This document shows positions 25,408 through 35,305 of a stretch of DNA of 64,000 bases, piece after piece. This DNA comes from Ochotona curzoniae. Its lineage: Eukaryota > Chordata > Mammalia > Lagomorpha > Ochotonidae. The DNA is taken from NCBI RefSeq assembly GCF_017591425.1, contig NW_024466599.1:58417501-58481500 (forward strand), given 5' to 3'. Every line of letters begins with the position of its first letter. Position 1 is the first letter of the stretch. A program made the position numbers and the translations under genes. The notes below the pieces were generated by a model. That model had not been told where the DNA came from, made no database searches, and worked only from the letters and a program-made list of their open reading frames with translations.

Positions 25408-25670
25408 CCATTTTATTTTTTTATTTGAAAGGGGCGGAGAAAGAGTGAAACAGATAAGATTTTTCATTCCTAAGTACCTGGGCAGGGTCAGGCCAAAACC
25501 AAGAGACTGGAATTCAAACTGAGTCTCCCACTTGGGTAGCAGGGAGCCAGTTCCTTAAGCCATCACCTGGTTCCTCAACCCTGGGAGGAGTTGCATTTAG
25601 TAGGAAAATGAATTGGGAATGTTTGTTGGGACTAGAACTCAGCACCCCAAGAGGCATCTTACACAATTTA
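25408..25670 (-). mobile_element. Old CSINE, minus strand
   Basis: TTTATTTGAAAGGGGCGGAG, GAGTCTCCCACTTGGGTAGCAG and GGACTAGAACTCAGCACCCC follow an older CSINE reversed. Confidence 0.65.
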
Positions 25671-26079
25671 TAAATGGCAGAACACTTTTCTCCCCAATAC
25701 AGCATTACACATGTCAAACATCAAGTTGCTGATGTCTCAGATTCTGCTAAAATTCAAGTATATACCTACCTTCTAAAGGTCATAAATCTCCAGCCATCAC
25801 TTTGTCTAATGTTTAAGATGATGTAAGGCCCAATAATCTAACAGTGATGAGTGGCCAAGAACACAGCCTATTTAGGAATGGTACACTTGCTGTCATCCAG
25901 ACACTGACGTAGAGTCCTTAGGCACAAAACACTAGTGCTATATGCTTCCTCTGCAGGTAGACTCCTTGTGAGGCATCCTTGTCCAGGGCTGATGATCCTT
26001 AACCACCTGCTATCCTCTCAAAACCCATCCATCTCAGCCATACCTTTCCAAAGACACTTGAAATTCCTGTTAATGCCAG

Positions 26080-26400
26080 TCCCGTGGCCATGCCTACCAA
26101 ATGCTGATCTTCATTTACATGGGCACTGTTTCTCATGTATTTTAAACTGTTCTTCCTGCTTAAGCAATCTACTTCTTCTCCCCTAGTCTTCCTTGTGGAG
26201 AATCTTCACATTTTAACAAGGCTTTGCAATCCTGTATTCCATAAGCTGAATACAGCCTGCAGGATCATTTCTTACTGATAGAGTAGCGTTTCATATATTA
26301 GTATTTGAATGCCTTTAATTATAACCTATAGGCTCTAGGTCACAGACCCATCCGTTCCTAACACCCAGCTTCTATCCATATTACCTTTCTGGACTATAAA
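26080..26400 (+). mobile_element. Possible L2 remnant
   Basis: TTCCTGCTTAAGCAATCTAC and downstream pyrimidine-rich text are only loosely L2-like. Low certainty. Confidence 0.3.
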
Positions 26401-26718
26401 TATTATATTGTGCATCAGCCATGTTCTAATCTTTTTCATTGGGAATGTGCTGCTACTGCAACAACTTTTACTACTGAACACAGTCCACAGCCTCCATGAT
26501 CTGAAAGTCTGGCTGTTACATCTGCACAGATCTTCAGTGGCTTACTTCTCTCTCCCAGTGTCAGAAACTGTTGTCACATCTTGCCTGTCCTTGCTTCTCT
26601 TCTACCTGAGAGCAAGCCATTCTATTGAAAGTACCTTAAATTACTTCTTAGAAAGAGTGCCAATCAAAAGATTGTCAACCTTGAGGCAAAACTACTATTG
26701 CCATGCCCTGAATATTTC

Positions 26719-26990
26719 CTTTAAAAATTTACTTATTTATTTTCAAAGTCAGAATTACAGAGATGGGCAAAGACAGAGAAAGACATCTTTCCTCTGCTGG
26801 CTCACTCCCTAGATGGTCACAAGAATTTTTTTTTTCCTTTGCCAGACTGAATGCTGGAGTCAGGAACTTCATCCTGGTCTCCCACAGAGGTGGCATAGGT
26901 CCAAACACTTAGGGCATCCTCTACTGCTTTTCTCAGGCCATTAGCGGGGAGCCTGATCAGGAGTGGATGCTGTATCAGGTGACAGCTTTG
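26719..26990 (-). mobile_element. CSINE, minus strand
   Basis: TTTAAAAATTTACTTATTTA at the start, GGTCTCCCACAGAGGTGGCA and TACTGCTTTTCTCAGGCCAT follow the family in reverse. A T-run (26828-26838) interrupts it. Confidence 0.75.
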
Positions 26991-27109
26991 CTCTCCATGC
27001 CTTTATGACAACTTCATGTCCTGAGCATTTCTAATGTAATCTATATCTAGCCCCACACATTTGTTTCCTTTAGAAAGCATAGACCCGGTTGAAAGTCTTC
27101 ACACTCTGT

Positions 27110-27400
27110 TTTGGTCTCATTTCTCTTTCATGCCACTCTCTCTCCTTTTTTTTTTTTCCTCCCTATGCTCCACAAACCCAGGGCATTTCTAAAAAATTCA
27201 TTGTTTGTTCACACATTTTGGCTCGGTTCTGGAATGTCTTTTCCCATTGTGCTAACTCCTCTTACTTTGCTCACAACTCGTCAGCCTGACTCTGCTTAAC
27301 TAGCTGAAGGCATCTATTCAACCTGCAGCCCAGGCTTACAGCTCTGCCATTGTGTGTGGCTCTTGCTTTGTGACTCTTCTCCTCCTCTCCCGATGCAAGG
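27110..27400 (+). mobile_element. L2 LINE fragment
   Basis: CATTTTGGCTCGGTTCTGGAATGTC...TTTTCCC and CTAACTCCTCTTACTTTGCTC follow the L2 ORF2 3' region. A T12 run lies at about 27148. Confidence 0.5.
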
Positions 27401-27988
27401 CGGCAGGAGCTGTTTTTTGTTTTTAACCTAAATCTACATCTCATCAGTTAAACCTCCATCAGACTTAACACTAAATAACAAAAGCAGGAACAGCAACAAA
27501 AGTGCATGTTAAACCAACTAAAATGCAGTCTCATAGTGTCTATGAGAAATTAAGAAACAGTCCCTGGGAATGGTATTGGTTTGGGTAAAGAAATAAAGAA
27601 ACCAAATTGATCAGAATAATTGACCACAGAAGACTCACTGATTATGGATGATGGGGGATAGTTGACATCAAAGAGATTTATAGAAGGAGGCCTAACATAA
27701 ATGGCATGAATATGTGTGATTTCAATTCCAAAACTTCCGATTTCTCCAAAATTTTGCCCTAAGATGAGACGTGTTTATCAGTGCTCTATTTTATGCTCTC
27801 TATATGTGGTCTGTTACAGCTGATCCTTTACCATTAGAGGAAGATATTAGAGGATACTAAAGGCAAGAAAATAATACTTATGTCCGAGGAAGTTTTCATT
27901 TTATTTATGACAATATGGGTAACATCTGGAAAATTCTATAAAACAAGGTAATTAAGTGTCAAGGTGGATCAGAGATAGAAGTCACTGC

Positions 27989-28005
27989 AGAATTCATTTT
28001 GTTCC
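27989..28005 (+). repeat. Left target-site duplication of the 28008-28290 CSINE
   Basis: 17 bases identical to 28291-28307. Confidence 0.95.
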
Positions 28006-28007
28006 TT

Positions 28008-28290
28008 GGGCCTGGCGCGGTGGCGCAAGTGGTTAAAGGTCCTCGCCTTGCACGCCCGTGATCCCATATGGGCGCCAGTTCTAATCCCGGCAGCCCCGCT
28101 TCCCTTCCAGCTCCCTGCCTGTGGCCTGGGAGAGGACGGCCCAAAGCTTTGGGAACCTGCACCCGCGATAGCATCGGCCCGTTGTGCTCACTTGGGGAGT
28201 GAGTCATTGGATGGAAGATCTTCCTCTCTGTCTCTCCTGTCTGTATATCCGCCTTTCCAATGAAAAAATAATAAAAATAAATCTTTAAAA
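28008..28290 (+). mobile_element. Young CSINE with perfect 17-bp target-site duplication
   Basis: This is the least diverged SINE here. It starts GGGCCTGGCGCGGTGGCGC, keeps a tRNA A box (28021-28032) and B box (AGTTCTAATCC, 28077-28087), and ends AATAAAAATAAATC plus A run. AGAATTCATTTTGTTCC is duplicated exactly at 27989-28005 and 28291-28307. About 70 bases of the body are deleted after CACCCGCG (near 28166). Confidence 0.96.
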
Positions 28291-28307
28291 AGAATTCATT
28301 TTGTTCC
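28291..28307 (+). repeat. Right target-site duplication of the 28008-28290 CSINE
   Basis: 17 bases identical to 27989-28005. Confidence 0.95.
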
Positions 28308-28472
28308 ATCATTTGTGACTAGGATCAGGAAGTGATATTTGCTAACACAAAGTAGAAGAATGAAGCTAATTATCTTCCTGATTTCTGATGACCTGACATA
28401 AATAAACAAACAAATAATTAAATTCACTGGTTCCTACACCAACGTTTTGCTATAGTACTTAAAAATCTGGAT

Positions 28473-28748
28473 GTGCGCTGGCGCCAGATTGCATAGCACA
28501 TTAAGCCAGCCTGTGGCACCAGCATCCCATTTGGGTGCTGGTTTGAGTCCCACTACATCACTTCCAGTCTAGCTTCCTGGTCCGACAGAGTGGATCCCTG
28601 AGCTCCTGGCTCCTGGCTTCACACTGACACACCTCCAGTCACAGCAGCCGTTTGGGGAGTAAGCCAGGGGATGAAAGACCGTTCTCTTTGTGTGACACTT
28701 TCTTTCACTGTGTCTGCATTTTTAAATAAAAATAAAAAAACTTAAAAC
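28473..28748 (+). mobile_element. CSINE, older subfamily
   Basis: GCGCTGGCGCC head, CAGCATCCCATTTGGGTGCT, GTTTGAGTCCC B-box-like sequence, CTCCTGGCTCCTGGCTTC, and tail AAATAAAAATAAAAAAAC. Confidence 0.88.
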
Positions 28749-28899
28749 AAAAATTGAACCTTAAAAAATTTCCTGGTATGGAGATAGCCAATTTAAAACA
28801 AAATTTAAAATTAAATGTACCCTCAGACTATAATTAAATATGTGAGTACATTTCCAAAATTGTTTTGACATACTAGTTTAGTTGTTAACACACATCCCA

Positions 28900-28950
28900 A
28901 ACATGAGGATACTTCAAAGAATTCGTGGAAAATGGTATTAAAAGATAAAT
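28900..28950 (+). repeat. Terminal-inverted-repeat-like end (left) of a possible DNA transposon
   Basis: ACATGAGGATACTTC...GGAAAATGGTATTAAAAG is an imperfect inverted copy of 29928-29978. A third, diverged copy lies at about 52795-52860. Confidence 0.5.
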
Positions 28951-29016
28951 TTCTTGGAGTTGGTAAGGTGCACAGCAAGCTGATTCTGTATATATGGTAC
29001 CAGCTTCCTATATGGG

Positions 29017-29097
29017 AAAGGAGGGAGGGAGGGAGAAGATGAGGAAGGGAGGAGAAAAGCAATGAAGGAAGGAAGCAAGCAAGGGAGGGAGGAAAGA
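29017..29097 (+). repeat. (GGAA/GGGA)n purine tract
   Basis: Runs of GGAGGGAGGGAGGG and GAAGGAAGGAAGC. Confidence 0.9.
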
Positions 29098-29635
29098 TAA
29101 TTTGAAAAAAATAAAAAAAGCCTGGAGGAGATAAAAGGAAAAAGCAATGAAAGTTTTTTGCTAGATGGCAGATCATCTTCTCCCAGGATAACTGAGAAAG
29201 AAGTCAGCTGAGAGAGAAGGTAACACCTATGCAGGGGATTATACCAGGTGTACTCGTTGCCAGTTCCTTATTAGGAGCCTGCTCAGTGTTAGCGACTGTG
29301 AAAGATGCAGGCTTTGTATTCTATATATTTAAAATCTAATAGGAGAGGAGACATGATTCAGGCAGTTTGTTGTTTTTCTAACTTAGCTGTGCTATCAAGA
29401 GTAGATATTTATTTGATATTTCTGTCCTTTTAATTTTTCATTTATAAAATTAGAAAATCAGTCATTGTTGGATATCATTTCTGACATGCAAGAGCACTTA
29501 AAAAGATTCTGGAAAATAGAACTCAAGGATTTTTTTGGTGAAAAAGATTGAAATCTATGCATATGGAGTCATAGAAAATGCATGCTGTGATAAAACCAAG
29601 CATGTGTTTAAAAAATTTTTGCACAAAATTCATCA

Positions 29636-29923
29636 AATTTATTTATTTATTTTTATTGAAAAGTCAGATACACAGAGAGGAAGATCTGTCCACTGATTTA
29701 CTCCCCAAGTGGCCACAATAGCCAGAGCTGAGCCAATCTGAAGCCAGGAGCAAGGAGCGTCTTCTGGGTCACCCAGGTGAGTAGGAGGTTGCAAGGTTTT
29801 GGGCTGTCTTTGACCGCTTCCCCAGGCCACAAGCAAGGAGCTGGATGGCAAGTGTAGCTACTGGGATTAGAGCCAGTGCCCATTTGGAATCCTGGTGCAT
29901 GCAAGGTGAGGATGCCAGGCCCT
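29636..29923 (-). mobile_element. CSINE, minus strand
   Basis: TTATTTATTTATTTTTATTG start, GCCAGGAGCAAGGAGC, CGCTTCCCCAGGCCACAAGC and GATGCCAGGCCC end. Confidence 0.92.
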
Positions 29924-29927
29924 AAAC

Positions 29928-29978
29928 TTATCTTTCATTCCAAGTTTTCATTGTACTTTTGGAAGTACCCTCATTTTT
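29928..29978 (-). repeat. Terminal-inverted-repeat-like end (right)
   Basis: TTTTGGAAGTACCCTCATTT reads in reverse complement as AAATGAGGGTACTTCC, the same start as 28900-28950. The CSINE ending at 29923 sits directly inside this end. Confidence 0.5.
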
Positions 29979-30007
29979 CAGGGTAAAATTTGGGAAAGTT
30001 GTCACAG

Positions 30008-30125
30008 ACTGCTTCTCAAACTATAATGAATTACCAGGGCTGAAATTTAATCGCAGGTTGGATATTTGGCCCTGAGAGAGGCCTGGGATTCTGCATTTCC
30101 AAGAAGATTCAAGGGGCTGGATCCA
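30008..30125 (+). mobile_element. MER5-like relic
   Basis: GCTTCTCAAACTATAATGAATTACC...GCCTGGGATTCTGCATTTCC loosely follows MER5. Confidence 0.45.
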
Positions 30126-32202
30126 GGACCACACTCATTCAACCATCCATTAAGATAGGTATTCTGAGTTCTATTTCACTGACAAAGGAGTGACATCTGT
30201 AAGGTCACATGAAAAAAGCAAGAATTCCAACTGAGATCTTTTTCACTTCTCATCTCCAAGATACATATGGCTTGTCGGAGTCCCACAACACGATCATAAG
30301 AAATTACAAGATTGGCAAAGTTCCAATGCCATTCAGAAAACTAAGGGACCACTTTCTTAAGAGATCACAGAGAAGATGTGACATGAGCATTTTAGAATCA
30401 TTAGAATGAAATATACAAAGATAGACAGGGCATAAAACAATAGCTAAGCTTAACATGCTATGATCAGAGCGTGCCAGTGCACAGAAAATCTGAAGGGCCC
30501 ATGATGACAGGACAGACTCAGGAAGTTCCATCTTTAAATTTTTCCCCTCCCATAACTCACAACATTCTTGGAGTATGGAGAGTATTTTATACTTTACCCA
30601 TTATCCAGCCTTATTATGAGAGGAGTATATAGTTTGAGAAGCACAGTGGTCTCCCTTTCTGATTTCATTGCCTGAAGCTGTCTTCTGGGAGAAGTCTCTG
30701 AGCTCACCCATAGACTCCACATGCATGTCTCCCAGCTCTCTGTAAAGTGCCAGCTGCATGGCATGGGCTTACAGAAACAACAGAGTTAATTCTCTCCTTT
30801 CAAAATTGTGACTCCCACCCTCCCCCAATTCCTCTAAATGTTTCCTTTTAAAGAAAAGCCATGGTTCACTGCTACTGAAAATTAAAGACAACAGCATAAA
30901 GATCAAGGTCCAAGCTGGACCTGGCTGTAACAGAACATTAAAATCGCCACTCAAATTTCTCTTGCCTTGAACACTGACAAAGACTACTAACAGAAAGCCA
31001 GTCCCCAGAATGCAGGTTCATATTAGACTTTCTGAATTTTCCCCTTTCCATCCACAAACTATTTTGTTGAAAATGAACAAACTGAGGTGGCCATCAGTTG
31101 GAATAAAGCAAGAGAGGTAATGACACACCAAAAAGGCTTGCTTATGGCTCTCCCAACTTGCATTGCACATCATAACATGGAGTACCAAGAAAAAGCAGGG
31201 GTTTATACTAGGCAAAGGTTAATTAACAAAGCTAAAGAGAGAAAGAATTAATCAATACTCCCTTCTCCAAGCTGTACTTCTGGCCACCCCAGCTCCACCA
31301 AGCTTATTCCAGGAGTTTCCCTGTTTAATCTCTTCATAGTTTCAGACTGTGTTTTGGAAACTCAGTCCATATTTGTGTATCCCAGAATCCTTTTCCCCTT
31401 GCTGAATCTACAATTTCATGATTCTTGTCCTTCCTGATTCTATGTTGGAGACCTGGTCTTTATTCCCAAAGGTAAGTTAGCAAGGTGGCTTGGTGTAGCA
31501 TACTTGACACCCAACTATGGAACTACTGCTGTTGCAGTTCAGCAAGACGGGCTCAAGCTCTGACCTCCCACAAAGGCGGAAAATGTCAAGGATATCTCCA
31601 AAGCATGTAAAGTAGCTTGCATCAGCAATCCAACACGGAAAGAAGACAGACTTGCCAGCAGAAACCTGTGGTTTGCCTAGAAGAGACCTATCAGGTATAC
31701 ATGCCAGTCGCATAACAACTCGGTGAAGTTAGAGCATCTTACAAGAGAGGTAAAGATGGGAACCAACGCACAGCAGGAAAAAGAAATCTTAGGTGAGTTC
31801 CCCGCTCCCTTTTCTTTCCTTTTTAGCATGTTGGACACTCCGAAGCATGAAATTAAAACTTGTGAAAAACAGCTATATCAACTTGCTCTGGTGACTCAAA
31901 AGTTATCGTTTCTCGACTCAACTTTGCTGCAACACTTGATTCGTGTTGTTCTTCTTTAACCTAATTTGCATTGATTTAATCAGTGTGGGTACGCTTTAAA
32001 TACATAATAAATTGGATTCTGCAACTTAGATGACTTAGAATAGCTAAATTTCAATAAAGCTCATCTCAATCTGTTAATGTATACCATTCTGCCAAGGGGT
32101 TTAAAACTGTAGATAAGATACAACTTGCCATATTAGAGGTGGGAAAGGCTTAACGATAACATACAGATGAAGTGATTTGCAGGATAATAATGTGAAAGGG
32201 AA

Positions 32203-32246
32203 TACTATATATATATGTATGTGTATATATACATATATATAATATT
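32203..32246 (+). repeat. (TA)n-rich microsatellite
   Basis: ACTATATATATATGTATGTG and GTATATATACATATATATAA; partly self-complementary. Confidence 0.9.
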
Positions 32247-32789
32247 TCTTAATTACAGTCTAGAAGCATCGTTTCAGCTTTGAGTAGCATACTTAGAAGA
32301 AAACTCACATATAAATGCAGTGAATTTAATGTGATTCTTTCTTCCTTGCCAACATTCAACTCTGCTGCCTCTCTTACCAGCTCTACAAATCAAGTGACAT
32401 CCAAAGTAGGACCTCTTTTTGCCCATTTGGCAGCTTCTGTTGCCACCTTGCCAAGCTGCCCGCATTAGGAGGATTTTCTTCCTAGCAGCCATGGGGATTG
32501 GGTGGTTTGCACTCACTGTCCTTGCTGAATGGCTGGCCACTGTGTACCCCACCAATGTCCACCCTCCCGTCCACCCCCCAGGCTCAACTCTTTGGCTTTT
32601 ATGGCTCAATCAGCTACAATGCTGTCCAGAATAATTGCCTTGGCAGGAGGCAAAACTACTTGATGGTCAAGTTGTTTGTCTGTTAAGTGTTCTGCAGCAC
32701 ACTCAGGATGCCAGGGCAAAACCTGTAAGTGCCCAGTCCAAAGTCAGGTAGGAGGCAAGAGTGAAGCAGGGGATATCATCAAGAATGGC

Positions 32790-32965
32790 AAAGGACAACT
32801 GGCACTTTGAAAGAACAGCAAAGGCACCCTGCTACAGCAGTCCTAAGCTCTTTGTACAACCTTGGATAAATTCCTGATGTTTCTTGGCTCAGCTTTGTCA
32901 TGTGCAAAACCAAATGGGTTCATTTTCTGATGTCTCTTCCAGCCCCTGAGAACATGTGATGTCTA
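32790..32965 (+). mobile_element. MIR element
   Basis: TACAACCTTGGATAAATTCCTG, TCAGCTTTGTCATGTGCAAAAC and GATGTCTCTTCCAGCCCCTGAG follow the MIR core and 3' part. Confidence 0.6.
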
Positions 32966-34103
32966 GCTCATGTCATATTGGTGCTCATTCCAATTCAATG
33001 ATGTATCTCAGTGATGCACGATCAGGTCAAAGCTCAGATGAATGCAAAATGGAATGCTTCATGCGTCTGTTCATACGACTTTTCCTGAAAAGTCCCACCA
33101 GTCCTTGGCGACTTTGATCCCCTTGTCTATTCAGTTTGGATGGTACTTAACCAGGTAGTCCCACTTGGGAGCTCTGGTAATCTACCTTCATTACTATCAG
33201 CAGATGATGCCCATTCATTTTTGCATTTCTTCCAGGCAGAACTGATAGGAATTCAAAGAGAGGACCTAGAAATGCACATCTCCCCACCACCTGCTTGGGC
33301 ATCCTTATCATGAGGGTAGGCTTGCCCACATTCCTTTCCAGCAGGTTTATTCAGCCATCTTTGCCAGCTCTGAAGATTTTTTTTTTTTAAGCAGATAGCC
33401 AACAGGTCCCTGACAGGAACAGCGCAGACCCCTCTGGACTAGTTGGAACAAGAGGGAAGAGTTCACCTTAAGGACTTCTATCTGTCAGTAAGAGGAAATA
33501 ATCTGACAAAGGTGTTTCTTCCTACTGGGAGAGGAAGTAACACAATTCAGGAGTCTCAAGGCTGAATAAGGGGTGCATGCACAGCAAGGGGCAGGTCTCC
33601 TAATGGTTTAAGCAACCTCTTCCCTGCACATTCTCTAGCACACTCTCCTGGGGTGGGATATACTGCAGAGCCTGGTAATGACCATGAACAACACATGTCA
33701 GGGTTAGTCCTTCCCATGTCAGGCAGCAGAATCTTAATTAACCCATCCTATGCACCACAGACACCTACAGGGATGGCTGAAGCCCCCGCAGGGGCTCAGG
33801 CAAGTCCTCCTGCACACAGACACCCGTTTCTGCCACACTGGATCTCACACCACCAGGACTGGGATGGCTTCCCAAAATGGGGGTGGGTTTGGAAAGCATC
33901 TCCCCATCCACCAAGGAAAAGGGCTGTCTGACCTCAGAGCTCCGGTGCTCACAAGGCGGGTGGGGTGGGGGGAAGCATGGCCAAGCCTAAGTCACAGCCT
34001 CCCTGTGTCTTCTCTGAAGATGCCTCTCTAAAGCAAAGGACCAAATGTTGATTTCTCTACAGATTCCTACGTATCTCTTACGCATAGACAGCTTTTAGGA
34101 GAT

Positions 34104-34132
34104 GGGGTGGGGGTTGGGGGCTGGGGGTGGGG
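34104..34132 (+). promoter_or_regulatory. G-quadruplex-forming motif upstream of LRRTM1
   Basis: Five consecutive runs of 4-5 G are separated by loops of 1-2 bases (T, TT, CT, T). This is a very strong intramolecular G4 pattern on the + strand, about 250 bases upstream of the CpG island and 1.2 kb upstream of the LRRTM1 start. A role in the promoter is inference. Confidence 0.6.
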
Positions 34133-34384
34133 AAAAGATCCCCAAAAGGGAACTGGAAGAGCACGAAATATTTCAGTTTCCCACTTGGAAATATCCTGCC
34201 AGTGCTGATGCTACTCTTACCCTCACCCACTCCTCCCGTGTCTTTTTTTTTTTTCTTTTGAAATATAGACAAAAAAAGCTGCAAGTGTTTTCCATTTCAT
34301 CAAAGGACACATATTACTTTAGTGGTTCGGTAAAATGTTGGTTTTATGCCCACCCCTTTTCAATCTGCCCATGTCTGAGGTGCA

Positions 34385-34935
34385 CGAAGAGACGCACAAT
34401 CGCGAGCAGCTTACGACACTCAGTGAGCAGTAGGTGCCTGTGCAAGCTCGCGCCGCACACTGCCTGGTGGAGGGAAGGAGCCGGGCGCCGCTCTCTGCTC
34501 CCCGCGCCGCCGCCCGCAAAGCATGAGCGAGCCTGTTCTCTGCAGCTGCCCAGGGCGCGAATGGCCGGCGGTCTCAGCGGAGTGAAAGGTGGCGCCGGTC
34601 ACTGGTTCTTTCCAATGACGGACATTAACCAGACTGTCAAATCCCGGGGAGTCGCGAGCCCCGAGTTTGGAGTTTTTTCCCCCACCGCGTCACAGTCCGA
34701 ACTGCAGAGGGAAAGGACGACGGCAGGAAGGCAAAGCCCAGGCTCCGGCACGTAGTTGGGAAACTTGCGGGTCCTAGAAGTCGCCTCCCCGCCTCACCCG
34801 CCGCCCTTGCAGCCCGGAGCCGAGCAGCAAAGTGAGACATTGTGCGCCTGCCAGATCCGCCGGCCGCGGACCGGGGCTGCCTCGGAAACACAGAGGGGTC
34901 TTCTATCGCCCTGCATATAATTAGCCCGCACACAA
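34385..34935. promoter_or_regulatory. CpG island, putative LRRTM1 promoter (possibly bidirectional with CTNNA2)
   Basis: This GC-rich block with frequent CpG stands out from the CpG-poor flanks and lies 370-920 bases upstream of the LRRTM1 start. It holds a CCAAT box fused to a CRE half-site (CCAATGACG, 34612-34620) and a second CRE half-site (CGCGTCAC, 34686-34693). I see no clear TATA box; ATATAA at about 34915 is the nearest candidate. Published work on the human locus reports that LRRTM1 and a truncated CTNNA2 transcript start from one bidirectional promoter, so a minus-strand CTNNA2 first exon may begin here. A minus-strand GTGAGG donor-like site lies near 34792-34798. I cannot place that exon with confidence. 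Confidence 0.65.
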
Positions 34936-35051
34936 AGGGAGCAGCTGAATGGAGGTTGTCACTCTCTGGAAAAGGGTGGGTAAGACACTTTTTAATTAAA
35001 TTCTTTCCCGAAGATTTTTTTTCCTCCCTTTTCTTTGCTGCAGCATCTAAC

Positions 35052-35093
35052 ATGGACCAAATCACCATCTCTTTGATCTTTCCGTTGCTGTGA
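35052..35093 (+). other. uORF 1 in LRRTM1 leader (13 codons plus stop)
   Basis: ATG GAC ... CTG TGA encodes 13 residues, beginning 8 bases after the candidate splice acceptor. It lies in the expected mature leader. Whether it is translated cannot be told from one sequence. Confidence 0.4.
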
Positions 35094-35100
35094 ACTTTCC

Positions 35101-35127
35101 ATGCTGCCAGCTTTCTGCATGCGTTGA
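35101..35127 (+). other. uORF 2 in LRRTM1 leader (8 codons plus stop)
   Basis: ATG CTG CCA ... CGT TGA encodes 8 residues and contains a second in-frame ATG. It starts only 7 bases after uORF 1 stops. Confidence 0.35.
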
Positions 35128-35236
35128 GGTGAACGTGTGGTTTTGGGGAGGGGGGGGTCCTTCTTTATTTCCATCTATTTATTTGATTTTTGCCCTTTTC
35201 TCCCCCTCCCCCGCTCCCCCTCCTTCGGAATAAAAT

Positions 35237-35245
35237 ATGATGTAG
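35237..35245 (+). other. Minimal uORF 3 (ATG ATG TAG)
   Basis: Two consecutive ATGs are followed directly by TAG, a near-minimal upstream ORF 60 bases before the LRRTM1 start. Confidence 0.35.
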
Positions 35246-35266
35246 ATTTCTGACCGAGCGCTTCCA

Positions 35267-35305
35267 ATGGACAGTCTCCAGTCTCTCTGGAAAGATTCTC
35301 GCTAA
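35267..35305 (+). other. uORF 4, 12 codons, stop overlaps the LRRTM1 ATG (TAATG)
   Basis: ATG at 35267 opens a 12-codon frame ([12 protein letters not shown]). Its TAA stop at 35303-35305 shares the A of the LRRTM1 ATG at 35305. Both ATGs have C at -3 and G at +4, so leaky scanning or termination-reinitiation could both operate. The arrangement is read directly from the sequence; its role in translation control is inference. Confidence 0.5.

Larger units (their letters stand above)
30126..34100. other. Intronic upstream flank of LRRTM1, free of CSINE
   Basis: Only a TA tract and one MIR are recognised. Reading frames at 32274-32690 have no known homology. Confidence 0.5.
35044..35304 (+). 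other. LRRTM1: LRRTM1 5' leader within the coding exon (candidate exon start)
   Basis: A long T/C-rich tract ending TTTGCTGCAG (about 35014-35043) is a textbook splice acceptor, so the coding exon probably starts at 35044. A plausible partner donor is CAAA|GTGAGA at 34832, inside the CpG island, giving a leader intron of about 210 bases. A closer GG|GTAAGA at about 34980 would leave an intron too short to splice well. LRRTM1 is known to carry its coding region in one exon after a noncoding one; the exact junctions here are inferred. The leader contains four short upstream ORFs, a G run (35145-35158) and a C/T-rich stretch (35188-35225). Confidence 0.5.

Noticed and set aside
28021..28087. tRNA-like A and B boxes
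   Set aside because: They belong to the tRNA-derived head of a CSINE, not to a tRNA gene.
32274..32690. Overlapping frames on both strands near 32.4 kb
   Set aside because: No homology recognised, no splice or promoter context; likely chance frames.
34102..34755. 217-codon open frame across the LRRTM1 promoter region
   Set aside because: It arises from GC-rich and G-run sequence with few stops, has no recognisable domain, and overlaps the presumed promoter and first noncoding exon.
34976..35043. Possible intron from the GTAAGA donor at about 34980 to the acceptor at 35043
   Set aside because: About 64 bases is shorter than almost all mammalian introns; a donor further upstream is more plausible.
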